Origin: Lachnoclostridium sp. An118 | GTDB lineage: Bacteria; Bacillota; Clostridia; Lachnospirales; Lachnospiraceae | NCBI RefSeq assembly: GCF_002160985.1 | Contig: NZ_NFLQ01000013.1 | Coordinates: 43,104-107,103 of the forward strand | Direction: 5' to 3' | DNA length: 64,000 bases | Shown here: positions 55,044 to 63,973 of the stretch, in pieces | How positions within the stretch are numbered: position 1 is the first letter of the stretch | How the letters are laid out: every line of letters starts with the position of its first letter | Notes under the pieces: model-generated | What the model saw: the letters and a program-made list of their open reading frames with translations, nothing else | Databases searched by the model: none | What the model was told of the DNA's origin: nothing | Position numbers and translations under genes: made by a program

Positions 55044-55598
55044 ATGAGAAAAGATTTTGGAGCAAAGCCTTTTTTATTTCCCCAGCCGGTCATGATCATC
55101 GGCACCTACGATGAGAAGGGAAAGGCGAACGCCATGAATGCGGCCTGGGGCGGCATTGTGGGACCGGACGAGATCATGATCGATCTGTCCAGCCACAAAA
55201 CGACGGACAACATCCTTCTGCAGAAGGCCTTCACGGTCAGCATGGGGGATGAGGAGCATATGACAGCCTGCGACTATGTGGGCCTTGTGTCCGCCAACAA
55301 AGAGGAGGACAAGATGGAGAAGGCCGGGTTTACGACCACAGAGAGCGCTTTCGTCCATGCGCCCATCATCAACGAGCTCCCGGTGACCCTGGAGTGCAGG
55401 CTTGTGAATGTGACAGACGACACGAAATTCCTTGGAAAGATCGTGAATGTCAGCATTGACGAGAGGGTCCTGGGGGAGGACGGGGAGCTGAGCCTTGAAA
55501 AATTCAGCCCCATTACCTACGACACCGTGCACTACGGATATTACCGCCTCGGCGAGAAGGTGGGAAATGCTTTCAAGGACGGCGCCGCGCTCAAATAG
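55044..55598 (+). CDS. Flavin reductase family protein (flavoredoxin-like)
   Basis: FMN-binding split-barrel protein of 184 residues: PFLFPQPVMIIGTYDEKGKANAMNAAWGG, DLSSHKTTDNILLQKAFTVSM and DYVGLVSANKEEDKMEKAGF are typical of flavoredoxin-like flavin reductases. ATG at 55044 follows CAGGAGG by nine bases. An upstream in-frame ATG at 54897 lies before the promoter and is rejected. The aldo/keto reductase follows after 76 bases. Confidence 0.9.
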   Translation: MRKDFGAKPFLFPQPVMIIGTYDEKGKANAMNAAWGGIVGPDEIMIDLSSHKTTDNILLQKAFTVSMGDEEHMTACDYVGLVSANKEEDKMEKAGFTTTESAFVHAPIINELPVTLECRLVNVTDDTKFLGKIVNVSIDERVLGEDGELSLEKFSPITYDTVHYGYYRLGEKVGNAFKDGAALK

Positions 55599-55674
55599 GC
55601 TGCCATCAGGCAGGCCGCGGCAGAGCAGAAAGCAGCAGGATTTTCAGATATTTATTTTCAAGGAGGACAAGAAC

Positions 55675-56526
55675 ATGGAATTTGTGACATTAAACAACGG
55701 AGTGAAAATGCCAAAGGAAGGCTTTGGCGTGTTCCAGGTGCCGGACCCGGCACAGTGCGAGCAGGCTGTCCTGGACGCCATCGCCAGCGGATACCGCCTC
55801 ATCGACACAGCGGCCGCCTATATGAATGAAAAGGCAGTGGGAGAGGCAATTAAAAAATGCGGCGTCCCGAGAGAGGAGCTCTTTATCACCACAAAGCTGT
55901 GGGTGCAGGACGCAGGCTACGAGGAGGCAAAGAAGGCCATCCAGACGTCCCTTGACAACCTGGGCCTTTCCTACCTGGACCTGTATTTGATCCACCAGCC
56001 CATGGGGGACTACATCGGAGCCTACAGAGCTATGGAGGAGGAATATAAAGAAGGCAGGCTGAAGGCCATCGGCGTGTGCAATTTCTATCCGGCACGTCTG
56101 GCGGATCTGTGTGAGACAGTGGATGTGATGCCGGCTGTAAACCAGGTGGAGCTGCATCCCTTCTTCCAGCAGGAGAACGCCCTGGCTCTCATGAAGGAGT
56201 ACGGAGTTGTTCCGGAGGCATGGGGTCCCTTTGCCGAGGGCAATCACGGCATCTTTACCCACCCTGTGCTGACGAAGATCGGTGAGAAATACGGCAAGAG
56301 CGCAGCCCAGGCAGCTCTGAGATGGAATGTGCAGAGAGGTGTGGTAGTCATTCCCAAGTCCGTACACAAAGACCGCATGGAGCAGAACATGGACATCTGG
56401 GATTTTGAGCTCAGCGCTGAGGATATGGCTGAGATCGCGAAGCTGGACCTGGGACACAGCGAAATTGTCAACCACGATGACCCGGCCTTCGTAAAGATGC
56501 TGCACAGCATGAAGATCCACGAGTAA
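55675..56526 (+). CDS. Aldo/keto reductase (2,5-diketogluconate reductase-like)
   Basis: Reductase of 283 residues. The catalytic tetrad is visible as Asp and Tyr in IDTAAAYMNE, Lys in FITTKLWVQ and His in YLIHQPMGD. Cofactor motif is VIPKSVHKDRMEQN. AAGGAGG precedes the ATG. Closest in the window are the deleted copy at 34862 and the copy at 57571. Probably reduces small aldehydes or ketones with NADPH. Confidence 0.93.
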   Translation: MEFVTLNNGVKMPKEGFGVFQVPDPAQCEQAVLDAIASGYRLIDTAAAYMNEKAVGEAIKKCGVPREELFITTKLWVQDAGYEEAKKAIQTSLDNLGLSYLDLYLIHQPMGDYIGAYRAMEEEYKEGRLKAIGVCNFYPARLADLCETVDVMPAVNQVELHPFFQQENALALMKEYGVVPEAWGPFAEGNHGIFTHPVLTKIGEKYGKSAAQAALRWNVQRGVVVIPKSVHKDRMEQNMDIWDFELSAEDMAEIAKLDLGHSEIVNHDDPAFVKMLHSMKIHE

Positions 56527-56624
56527 GACAACACAGAGGTGCCGGTCGGCCGTGTGTCCTTTTTCTTCCTTCCTGACACATGGGGCCGGCACCCCGGAGG
56601 CAGCGCCGGCGGACATTAGCGCGT

Positions 56625-57482
56625 TCAGCGGGAGCGGGCGGTGAGGATATGCTCGAAGACCTGGCGGAACCTGGCCTTCTCAGACTGCAGGCAGGTGCAG
56701 TGGTAGGTGACGCTGGCCTCCGCATCCAGGATGGGGATGACAATGCGGTCTGGCACTGCGCCTGTGTGCTGCATCACATAGTCTGTGGTGAAGGCGGGAA
56801 AGGCGGAGTTGGCCACCAGCTCTCCCAGCACGTCCATGTCCTGCTGCAGGAGAAAGCGGGCGGAGGGCATCTTCCGGCGGCACAGTTCATCCCAGAACCC
56901 AATCTGGGAGTAGAGGAGAAAGGTCTGGCCGTCCAGGTCCTCCAGGTAGAGGCCGTCCGCATCCGCAAGGGGATGCACGGGAGGCAGGGTGACATAGAGC
57001 CGCTCGCTCTCCATGGGGACCGAATAAAGGTCCTCCCCCTCCGGCTTTTCGTGGAGGATGGCCATCTGATACCGCCCCTCCCTTACATACTCCGGGAGGC
57101 GGGGGTCGCCGGTCAGCTCGGTGGAGATGGTCATGCCCTTGTACAGGCGTGACAGGAGGGTGACAAAATCCGGAATCAGCACAGGGGCACAGGACCCCAC
57201 GCAGATGGTCCGCCTTTTCCGGTCAAAATCCCGGAGCTGCTGGATCATGGACTGCTCCTGCAGGAGCAGGTTCCTGGCGTATCTCACGGCCAGCTCCCCG
57301 GTCTCGTTCAGTGTCAGACGACTCTTCTGGCGCTCGAAGAGGGAGACACCCAGCTCCTCCTCCAGCCGCTGCATAGAGCGGCTCAGGGCAGGCTGGGAGA
57401 TATGGAGCTGCTCCGCCGCCGCGGACAGAGTGCCACAGTCGGCAAAGGCAGCAAGCTGTTCAAACAGATGGATTTCAATCAT
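56625..57482 (-). CDS. LysR-type transcriptional regulator
   Basis: Regulator of 285 residues. The N-terminal winged helix is FEQLAAFADCGTLSAAAEQLHISQPALSRSMQRLEEELG, and the effector domain starts near TICVGSCAPVLIP. It is divergent from the aldo/keto reductase at 57571, with 88 bases between the starts, and is the natural candidate to control it and perhaps the 55044 operon through its T-N11-A box. GGAGAA lies before the start. Confidence 0.92.
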   Translation of the reverse strand: MIEIHLFEQLAAFADCGTLSAAAEQLHISQPALSRSMQRLEEELGVSLFERQKSRLTLNETGELAVRYARNLLLQEQSMIQQLRDFDRKRRTICVGSCAPVLIPDFVTLLSRLYKGMTISTELTGDPRLPEYVREGRYQMAILHEKPEGEDLYSVPMESERLYVTLPPVHPLADADGLYLEDLDGQTFLLYSQIGFWDELCRRKMPSARFLLQQDMDVLGELVANSAFPAFTTDYVMQHTGAVPDRIVIPILDAEASVTYHCTCLQSEKARFRQVFEHILTARSR

Positions 57483-57570
57483 GGATGTTCTCCTTTAAAG
57501 TGTGTGGACATATCTTATTTTATTTTACAGGAACCGGAGAGCTATTACAAGTGACAGGAGGAAGACAACG

Positions 57571-58425
57571 ATGGACTCTGTAACTCTGAGAAATGGAGTG
57601 AAAATGCCGCTCCTGGGATTCGGTGTGCTCCGCATGAAGGACCCGGCGGCGTGTATCCGGTGCGTGCGGGAGGCCTTTGAGAGCGGATACCGCATGTTTG
57701 ATACAGCGGCCTCCTACGGAAATGAGGAGGCGGTGGGGCGGGCTCTGAGAGAGCTGATAGAGGAGGGAAAGGCGAAAAGGGAAGACCTGTTCATCATCAC
57801 GAAGCTGTGGATAGACGATGCCGGGGAAGAGGCCGCAGGAAAGGCCTTTGAGGAGTCCTGCAGGAGACTGCAGACAGACTACATCGACCTCTATCTCATC
57901 CACCAGCCGTACAGCGACTACTACGGCGCATGGCGCACCATGGAGCGGCTGTACAGGGAAGGCAGAGTGCGGGCTGTGGGCGTCAGCAATTTCAGCCCGG
58001 AGCGGCTGACGGACCTGTGCCTGAACAGCCGTATCCCTCCCATGGTAAACCAGGTGGAGCTGCATCCCTTTTACCACCAGGACGGAGCCCTGCGGGTCAT
58101 GGGGGAGCTGGGAGTGCAGCCCCAGGCCTGGGCGCCTCTGTGCGAGGGGCTGAAAAAAATCTTCTCCAACAAAGTCCTGGAAAAAATAGGCGGAAAGCAC
58201 GGCAAGACGGCGGCCCAGACGGCCCTGCGCTGGAACGTTGACCGGGGTGTCAGCGTGGTCACAAGGAGCAGTGTCCCGGCCCATATGCAGGAGGACTACG
58301 ACATCTGGGATTTCACCCTGTCTGAGGCGGAGAGACAGCTCATCGACCAGCTGGACCTGGGCTACAGCGAGATCCTGGATTACGGAAACCCCTGCATTGC
58401 CAGGATGTTCCTGAAAAAGAGGTAG
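57571..58425 (+). CDS. Aldo/keto reductase
   Basis: Reductase of 284 residues: VTLRNGVKMPLLGFGV start, catalytic Asp/Tyr in FDTAASYGNEE, Lys in IITKLWIDD, His in YLIHQPYSD. The usual cofactor motif IPKS is replaced by VVTRSSVPAHMQ, so cofactor binding may differ. GACAGGAGG lies before the ATG. It shares a promoter region with the divergent LysR gene. Confidence 0.92.
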   Translation: MDSVTLRNGVKMPLLGFGVLRMKDPAACIRCVREAFESGYRMFDTAASYGNEEAVGRALRELIEEGKAKREDLFIITKLWIDDAGEEAAGKAFEESCRRLQTDYIDLYLIHQPYSDYYGAWRTMERLYREGRVRAVGVSNFSPERLTDLCLNSRIPPMVNQVELHPFYHQDGALRVMGELGVQPQAWAPLCEGLKKIFSNKVLEKIGGKHGKTAAQTALRWNVDRGVSVVTRSSVPAHMQEDYDIWDFTLSEAERQLIDQLDLGYSEILDYGNPCIARMFLKKR

Positions 58426-58494
58426 CTCGGCCCTATTCGGCCCTGTCAGGACTTTTTGTCAGGATTTTCTATAATGGGTGTAATGGATGGGTCC

Positions 58495-58652
58495 GGTACC
58501 CGGCAGGCTTCACAAAGAAAAGCTTGCCGGGTACTGTGATATATGTTATCTTTTAGATACTACCGGTGGCGGACAAAGCTCTGCCGCCGGGGTTCCAGAT
58601 GCGGTCCGCGCATCTGCATTCTGTTGTTTTCAGCCCGGCTTCCGGGCAGATT
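58495..58652. other. Cluster of GC-rich hairpins in a 364-base gene-free spacer
   Basis: Four inverted repeats in ~160 bases: GTACCCGGCA..TGCCGGGTAC (58495-58534), GGTGGCGG..CCGCC near 58566-58592, AGATGCG..CGCATCT near 58598-58617 and GCCCGG..CCGGGC near 58637-58650. None has a terminator T-run. It may be a structured RNA, a 3' processing region or repeat debris. No gene was found in 58426-58789. Confidence 0.45.
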
Positions 58653-58745
58653 TCCACTTTTTAAGACCATTTATTTTTAACTGTATATTCGCAGGAGCTC
58701 ACAGGGGAGGGGATGCCGTTGGTGGCGGGAGAGAGACGTATATAG

Positions 58746-58775
58746 TTGCACAAACGAAAGGATTTATATTATACT
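58746..58775 (+). promoter_or_regulatory. Promoter of the Rpn-type gene
   Basis: TTGCAC (58746-58751), 18-base spacer, TATACT (58770-58775), 14 bases before the ATG. Confidence 0.55.
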
Positions 58776-58789
58776 GAAGGAGAACATAT

Positions 58790-59568
58790 ATGGAGAAAAC
58801 AAAGCTGCAGTGGCATCCCGGGTTCTGCGCGGCGCTTCGGATCACGCTGGGGGAGGACCTGGATTTCCTGGAGAACAGGGAGGAGCATCTGCTGGGCAAA
58901 AAGCCCCTCCAGATAGACGCGCTGGTCCTCAAAAAGCTCCAGGACAGGACGGTGGAAAAGGCCATCGGGAAGCTGTTCCGCCGATACAATATCATTGAGT
59001 ACAAATCTCCGGAGGATTATCTGAGCGTCAATGATTTTTACAAGGTGTATGCCTACGCCTGTCTCTATCAGTCAGGCACGGACAGAGTAAAGGAGATCGA
59101 TCCCCAGGAGCTGACGATCACATTTATTACCTGACAGGTGACGCCATCCCCATGCAGCTCCTGGTCACGCCCCAGTTGGACAGCCAGGAAAACTACTGGC
59201 TGCAGAGCCTGCGGACGAACCTGAAGGCGGGAGAAGAAATCCGGGGGCTGATGGAGAAGTATGAGAGAAATAGAAAAAAGAAGGATTATGAAGCCGTGAT
59301 GAACCTGATCACGCGGGCAAACTGGGAACAGATGGAGGTGGAAAAGAAGATGTGCGATGCATTGAAGGAATTGTTTGCGGAAGAGCTGAAGGAGGCGGAC
59401 CAGCAGGGGGCGAAGCGCGGCCGTACTGAGGGGATAGAGCGCGGCCGGACCGAGGGCCTTAAGCTTGCCAAGTCCATTTTCAGGCTGTCAGCTCAGGGCA
59501 TGCCGGCAGAAAAGATTGCGGAGACATGCGGCCTTTCCCTGGAGCAGGTGCAGGAGGTGCTGGAATAA
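58790..59568 (+). pseudogene. Rpn/PD-(D/E)XK transposase-like protein, deleted and frameshifted
   Basis: The first piece (58790-59134) has the nuclease half: Asp in PLQIDALVLKK and Glu-x-Lys in IIEYKSPEDYLSVNDFYK, ending ELTITFIT. The second piece reads YYLTGDAIPMQLLVTPQL in another frame and continues to 59568 with a charged KRGRTEGIERGRTEG coil and an LSLEQVQEVLE end. Family members have ~35 residues between TFIT and YYLTG; here TTTATTAC joins them directly, so a deletion shifted the frame. Such proteins are linked to RecA-independent recombination. Confidence 0.7.
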
Positions 59569-59643
59569 AGCCGCTGAGGCTGCCTGAGGCAGCCGGTCCC
59601 CGGGAGGAGAGGCCGCGGGAAGAAAACGGAAGAGAGGGAGACA

Positions 59644-60567
59644 ATGACACTGACACAGTTAAATTATATCATCACCATAGCAGAGACAAAGTCCATCAAC
59701 AAGGCGGCGGAGCTTCTCTATGTCTCCCAGCCCTCCCTCACCAGCGCTGTCCGGGAGCTGGAAAAAGAGCTGGGGATCACCCTGTTCTACCGCAGCGGGC
59801 GGGGCGTGACGCTGACAGGGGACGGGGCCGAGTTCCTCCTCTATGCCAGGCAGCTCTACAGCCAGTATGAGGAGGTCATGGAGAAATATGGAAAGGGCGG
59901 CTCCCTGAAGAAAAAGTTCGGCGTCTCCACACAGCACTACTCCTTTGCCGTGAAGGCCTTTGTGGACATGGCGAAGGAATTTGACATGTCCAAGTATGAA
60001 TTTGCAATCCGGGAGACCAGGACGGCGGAGGTGATCCGGGATGTGAGCACCATGAAGAGCGAGATAGGCGTCCTGTATCTGTCTGGATTCAACCGGAAAA
60101 GCCTGGAGAAGATGCTGCGGTCAGCGGGGCTTGCGTTCCACCATCTGATCGACTGCCAGGCTTTTGTGTACCTCTGGAAGCGCCATCCCCTGGCCGGGGA
60201 GGAGTCCATCCGGTTCGGGCAGCTGGAGCCCTACCCCTGCCTGGCCTTTGAGCAGGGGGATGACAGCTCCTTCTACCTGGCGGAGGAGATCTTGTCCACC
60301 AACGAGTATCCCCGCATCATCCGGGCCAACGACAGGGCCACCATGCTGAACCTGATGGTGGGTCTGAAGGGCTACACCCTCTGCTCCGGCATCATCTGTG
60401 AGGAGCTGAACGGAAACGAGTTTGTGGCAGTGCCCTTCCAGGACGACGAGGAGAACAGGAACAGCACCATGGAGATTGGATACATTGTGAGAAAGAACAT
60501 GATCCCCAGCAGGATGGGGGAGCTCTACATCCGGGAGCTGAGGAAGTACCTGGGGACAGGGCAGTGA
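59644..60567 (+). CDS. LysR-type transcriptional regulator (CysB/CysL-like position)
   Basis: Regulator of 307 residues. DNA-binding part is YIITIAETKSINKAAELLYVSQPSLTSAVRELEKELG, and the effector domain starts about residue 92 (KKKFGVSTQHYSF). It stands directly before the methionine genes and may control them; the effector is unknown. GAGAGGGAG precedes the ATG and a very strong terminator follows. Confidence 0.9.
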   Translation: MTLTQLNYIITIAETKSINKAAELLYVSQPSLTSAVRELEKELGITLFYRSGRGVTLTGDGAEFLLYARQLYSQYEEVMEKYGKGGSLKKKFGVSTQHYSFAVKAFVDMAKEFDMSKYEFAIRETRTAEVIRDVSTMKSEIGVLYLSGFNRKSLEKMLRSAGLAFHHLIDCQAFVYLWKRHPLAGEESIRFGQLEPYPCLAFEQGDDSSFYLAEEILSTNEYPRIIRANDRATMLNLMVGLKGYTLCSGIICEELNGNEFVAVPFQDDEENRNSTMEIGYIVRKNMIPSRMGELYIRELRKYLGTGQ

Positions 60568-60593
60568 GACCTGCGAAAGACAAATACAGACAG

Positions 60594-60632
60594 GCCGGTT
60601 ATAGTTTCAAACTATAACCGGCTATTTTTTTT
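60594..60632 (+). terminator. Terminator after the LysR gene
   Basis: Twelve or more pairs, GCCGGTTATAG with CTATAACCGGC (60594-60605 with 60611-60622), short loop, then TATTTTTTTT. Confidence 0.92.
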
Positions 60633-60667
60633 CTGTATTAGCCAGAACAGGACGGTCATGGTAGGAT

Positions 60668-60740
60668 AGACCCAGACAAAAAAGATACAGTCAAAAACAG
60701 ACCCAGATGAAAGCAGACACAGATGCAAACAGACAAGAGG
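60668..60740 (+). repeat. A/C-rich ~16-base tandem repeats in the metY leader
   Basis: AGACCCAGACAAAA (60668), a diverged unit near 60684, AGACCCAGATGAAAG (60699), AGACACAGATGCAAA (60715) and AGACAAGAGG (60731) recur every 15-16 bases up to the ribosome site. The leader is nearly free of U and strong pairing, so it should be single-stranded. Confidence 0.5.
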
Positions 60741-60750
60741 AGGAACGACC

Positions 60751-62067
60751 ATGAAAGATGTGAGAAATACAGAAAACTGGAGCTTTGAGACAAGACAGGT
60801 GCATATCGGACAGGAGCAGCCGGACCCGGCCACGGGAGCCCGGGCCGTGCCCATCTACGCTTCCACAGCCTTTGTTTTCCAGGACTGCCAGCATGCCCAG
60901 GACCTGTTCAGCCTGGAAAGCGGCGGCAACATCTACGGGAGACTGACCAACCCCACGGAGGAGGTGTTCGAGAAGAGGATCGCTTCCCTGGAGGGTGGCA
61001 CGGCGGCCCTGGCGACAGCCTCCGGCGCAGCGGCCATCACTTACACCTTCCAGGCACTGGCAAAGGCGGGTGAGCACATCGTGGCCTCCAGGACCATATA
61101 CGGCGGGACCTACAATCTCCTGGCCCACACCCTTCCGCTGACAAGCGGCATCACAGCCACCTTCGTGGACCCGGAGGAGGAGGGAGCCTTTGAGGCGGCC
61201 ATCCAGGAGAACACAAAGGCCATCTTCGCGGAGACGCTGGGCAATCCCAATTCCAACCTGGCGGACATTGAGGAGCTGGCAAGGATCGCTCACAGGCATG
61301 GCATCCCTCTGGTGATCGACTCCACCTTTGCCACCCCCTATCTGGTGCGGCCTATCGAGTACGGGGCGGATATTGTGGTCCACTCCGCCACCAAATTCCT
61401 GGGGGGACACGGGACGGCCCTGGGCGGCGTCATCGTGGACGGCGGAAGCTTTGACTGGAAGGCGTCCGGCGGATACCCCTGGCTTGCAGAGCCAAATCCC
61501 AGCTACCACGGCGTATCTTTTGCCGAGGCGGCGCCGGGCAGCGCCTTTGCCACCTACATCCGGGCCGTGCTCCTGCGGGATACAGGGGCCACATTGTCTC
61601 CCTTCCATGCCTTCCTTCTCCTCCAGGGACTGGAGACCCTCTCCCTGCGGGTGGAGAGACATGTGGAGAACGCGCTGAAGGTGGTGGAGTACCTGGCAGC
61701 TCATCCCCAGGTGGAGGCTGTCCATCATCCTTCTCTTGACAGAGAGCCCACTCATGCTTTATATAAGAAGTATCTGCCAAATGGAGGCGGCTCTGTTTTT
61801 ACCTTTGAGATCAGGGGAGATGAGGAGGACGCCCGGAAATTTATCGACAGCCTGCCCATCTTCTCCCTGCTGGCCAATGTGGCGGACGTAAAGTCCCTGG
61901 TGATCCACCCGGCTACCACCACCCACAGCCAGTGCACGCAGGAGGAGCTGGCGGAGCAGGGGATCCGGCCCAACACCATCCGCCTGTCCATTGGGATCGA
62001 GCGGGCGGAGGATCTGATCGCCGCCCTGGAGACGGCCTTCCAGGCAGTTAGAAACGGAGAAAGATAA
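60751..62067 (+). CDS. metY: O-acetylhomoserine sulfhydrylase
   Basis: PLP enzyme of 438 residues of the Cys/Met metabolism family, making homocysteine from O-acetylhomoserine and sulfide. ETRQVHIGQEQPDPATGARAVPIYASTAFVF is the MetY start; GGTAALATASGAAA and ETLGNPNSNL bind substrate and cofactor, and Lys215 in HSATKFLGGHG holds PLP. AGAGGAGG precedes the ATG. The methyltransferase gene follows after one base, so homocysteine is passed on for methylation. Confidence 0.95.
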   Translation: MKDVRNTENWSFETRQVHIGQEQPDPATGARAVPIYASTAFVFQDCQHAQDLFSLESGGNIYGRLTNPTEEVFEKRIASLEGGTAALATASGAAAITYTFQALAKAGEHIVASRTIYGGTYNLLAHTLPLTSGITATFVDPEEEGAFEAAIQENTKAIFAETLGNPNSNLADIEELARIAHRHGIPLVIDSTFATPYLVRPIEYGADIVVHSATKFLGGHGTALGGVIVDGGSFDWKASGGYPWLAEPNPSYHGVSFAEAAPGSAFATYIRAVLLRDTGATLSPFHAFLLLQGLETLSLRVERHVENALKVVEYLAAHPQVEAVHHPSLDREPTHALYKKYLPNGGGSVFTFEIRGDEEDARKFIDSLPIFSLLANVADVKSLVIHPATTTHSQCTQEELAEQGIRPNTIRLSIGIERAEDLIAALETAFQAVRNGER

Positions 62068-62068
62068 T

Positions 62069-63889
62069 ATGGGAAAGAGCATGGAAAAGACAGATTTCAG
62101 AGAAGTATTCCGGGCAGGCCGCCTTGTCACGGACGGAGCCATGGGAACCTACTACCGGGAAATATATGGAGGGGGCGGCCGCTTTCCGGAGATGGACAAT
62201 GTGGCGGCGCCGGAGAGGATCGAGGCCATCCACCGGGAATATATCAGGGCGGGGGCGGACATCCTGCGGACCAACAGCTTTGCCTCCAACACGGAGACCC
62301 TGTCCCAGACCTGGGGAGAGGCCTCCAGGGAGGAGCTCCTGGGGAAGGTGTATGAGAATGTCCGGGCGGCCTGCCATATCGCCGCGGGGGCGGTGGAAAA
62401 GGAGGCGCCCGGAAGACCGGTCTACATTGCGGGGGACATAGGGCCCATACCGGAGCACGGCAGCGGGGACGACGAGGACGGCGAGGAGGAGATACTGGAA
62501 GAGTACAGGACCATCGCAAAAGCCCACCTGGATGCGGGGGTGAAGCTCATATGGTTTGAGACCTTTTCCGATTTTAAGAGGATACTCCCTGTGGCCCGGT
62601 GGATACGCTCTGTCAGCGACGCCTTCGTTATGGCCAGTTTTTCCGTCAACATGTACGGCTATACAAACGCCGGGCTCAGTGCGGCGGAGCTGGTCAGCAT
62701 CGCCAAAGAGAGTCAGGAGATCGACGGCATCGGCTTCAACTGCGGCGTTGGGCCGGCTCATCTGGCCAAGGTGCTGCGCAGGCAGGATTTCGGCGACCTG
62801 GTGGTGTTTGCGGCCCCCAACGCCGGCTATGCGGACCGGATACAGGACCGGAACATATACAGGGACAACATCCTCTATTTCGGGGAGGCCATGGAGGAGA
62901 TCGCGGGGCTCGGGGTCAACATCATCGGCGGCTGCTGCGGCACCAGCCCCGCCTACATACGGCAGCTGTCCCGGATGCCCGGGGGAAGGATGATACCCAG
63001 GCGGTTCACAGACCGGCCTGAGAAGAGGGCGGACAAGGATATCAGCTACAACAACAATCCCTTCATCCGCCGGCTCTACTCCGGCGAGAAGGTGGTCATC
63101 GCCGAGCTGGACCCACCCCACGACGGAAATGACGCTAAGATGATGGAGGCGGCGGCCATCCTGAAGGCCGCCGGGGTGGAGATGATCACCTTCTCCGACT
63201 CCCCCATGGGAAGGATGCGGGCGGACTCCGCTATGTCCGCTGTGAAGGTGGCGGGCCGCCTGCAGGTGGAGACTATGCCCCACATTGCCTGCCGTGACAA
63301 AAATGTCATCGGCATGGGAGCCCAGATACTGGGGGCCTACATGAACGGCATCCGCAATTTCCTCCTTGTCACCGGGGACCCGGTGCCCTCCGGGGAGAGG
63401 GATGTGGTCACCTCCGTCTACGACTTCCACTCGGTGAGCCTCATGAAATACCTGGAGCGCATGAACCGGGAGCACTTTGCCCAGGACCCGGTGGCCTACG
63501 GCGGGGCCCTCAATTACGGCAGGGCCAATCTGGACGCGGAGATACGGAGGATGGAGAGAAAATGCGGGGCAGGAGCTTCCTTCTTCCTGACACAGCCCAT
63601 CTACTCTGACGAAGACATGGAGCGCATCCGGTATATTAAATCCCGGATAGACACGAAGGTCATCTGCGGCATCATGCCCCTTGTGAGCTATCGCAACGCC
63701 CTGTTCATGAAAAACGAGATTCCCGGCATCAGCGTGCCCGACGGGATCGTCGACCGGTATGACAGGGACATGAGCAGGGAGGAGGCCCAGCGGGTGGGAG
63801 TGGAGACTGCGGTGGAGATCGCGGAAAAACTCCGCGATATCACAGACGGATACTATTTCATGGTGCCCTTCAACCGGGCCGCGCCATGA
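62069..63889 (+). CDS. Fused homocysteine S-methyltransferase / methylenetetrahydrofolate reductase
   Basis: Two-domain protein of 606 residues. The N-terminal barrel (about 10-310) is a homocysteine S-methyltransferase with LVTDGAMGTYY and zinc cysteines Cys225 (NCGVGP) and Cys289-Cys290 (GGCCGTSP). The C-terminal barrel (about 325-600) is a MetF-like flavin reductase: VIAELDPPHDGND, MPHIACRDKN, NFLLVTGDPVP and FFLTQPIYSDEDM. Bacillus YitJ has the same fusion. The start is coupled to metY with GGAGAAAG upstream. It may deliver methyl groups to a following cobalamin enzyme outside the window. Confidence 0.94.
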   Translation: MGKSMEKTDFREVFRAGRLVTDGAMGTYYREIYGGGGRFPEMDNVAAPERIEAIHREYIRAGADILRTNSFASNTETLSQTWGEASREELLGKVYENVRAACHIAAGAVEKEAPGRPVYIAGDIGPIPEHGSGDDEDGEEEILEEYRTIAKAHLDAGVKLIWFETFSDFKRILPVARWIRSVSDAFVMASFSVNMYGYTNAGLSAAELVSIAKESQEIDGIGFNCGVGPAHLAKVLRRQDFGDLVVFAAPNAGYADRIQDRNIYRDNILYFGEAMEEIAGLGVNIIGGCCGTSPAYIRQLSRMPGGRMIPRRFTDRPEKRADKDISYNNNPFIRRLYSGEKVVIAELDPPHDGNDAKMMEAAAILKAAGVEMITFSDSPMGRMRADSAMSAVKVAGRLQVETMPHIACRDKNVIGMGAQILGAYMNGIRNFLLVTGDPVPSGERDVVTSVYDFHSVSLMKYLERMNREHFAQDPVAYGGALNYGRANLDAEIRRMERKCGAGASFFLTQPIYSDEDMERIRYIKSRIDTKVICGIMPLVSYRNALFMKNEIPGISVPDGIVDRYDRDMSREEAQRVGVETAVEIAEKLRDITDGYYFMVPFNRAAP

Positions 63890-63944
63890 TTGCGCAGATT
63901 TTGGAGAAAATGCGCTGATCACGCAGAAATAGAAAAACTGGTAC

Positions 63945-63973
63945 TTCATTCACAGAGCATTTTCCTGTATACT
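63945..63973 (+). promoter_or_regulatory. Promoter for a gene beyond the window
   Basis: TTCATT (63945-63950), 17-base spacer, TATACT (63968-63973) with TG just before it, in the last 110 bases, which contain no gene. Confidence 0.5.

Noticed and set aside
60568..60750. SAM riboswitch or T-box before the methionine genes
   Set aside because: The strong hairpin there is a terminator of the upstream LysR gene, and the rest of the leader is A/C-rich with no stable pairing or T-box sequence.
62048..63949. A 633-codon minus-strand frame opposite the methyltransferase/reductase fusion
   Set aside because: Shadow of the plus-strand gene: no ribosome site, no recognisable motif, and composition typical of antisense to GC-rich codons.
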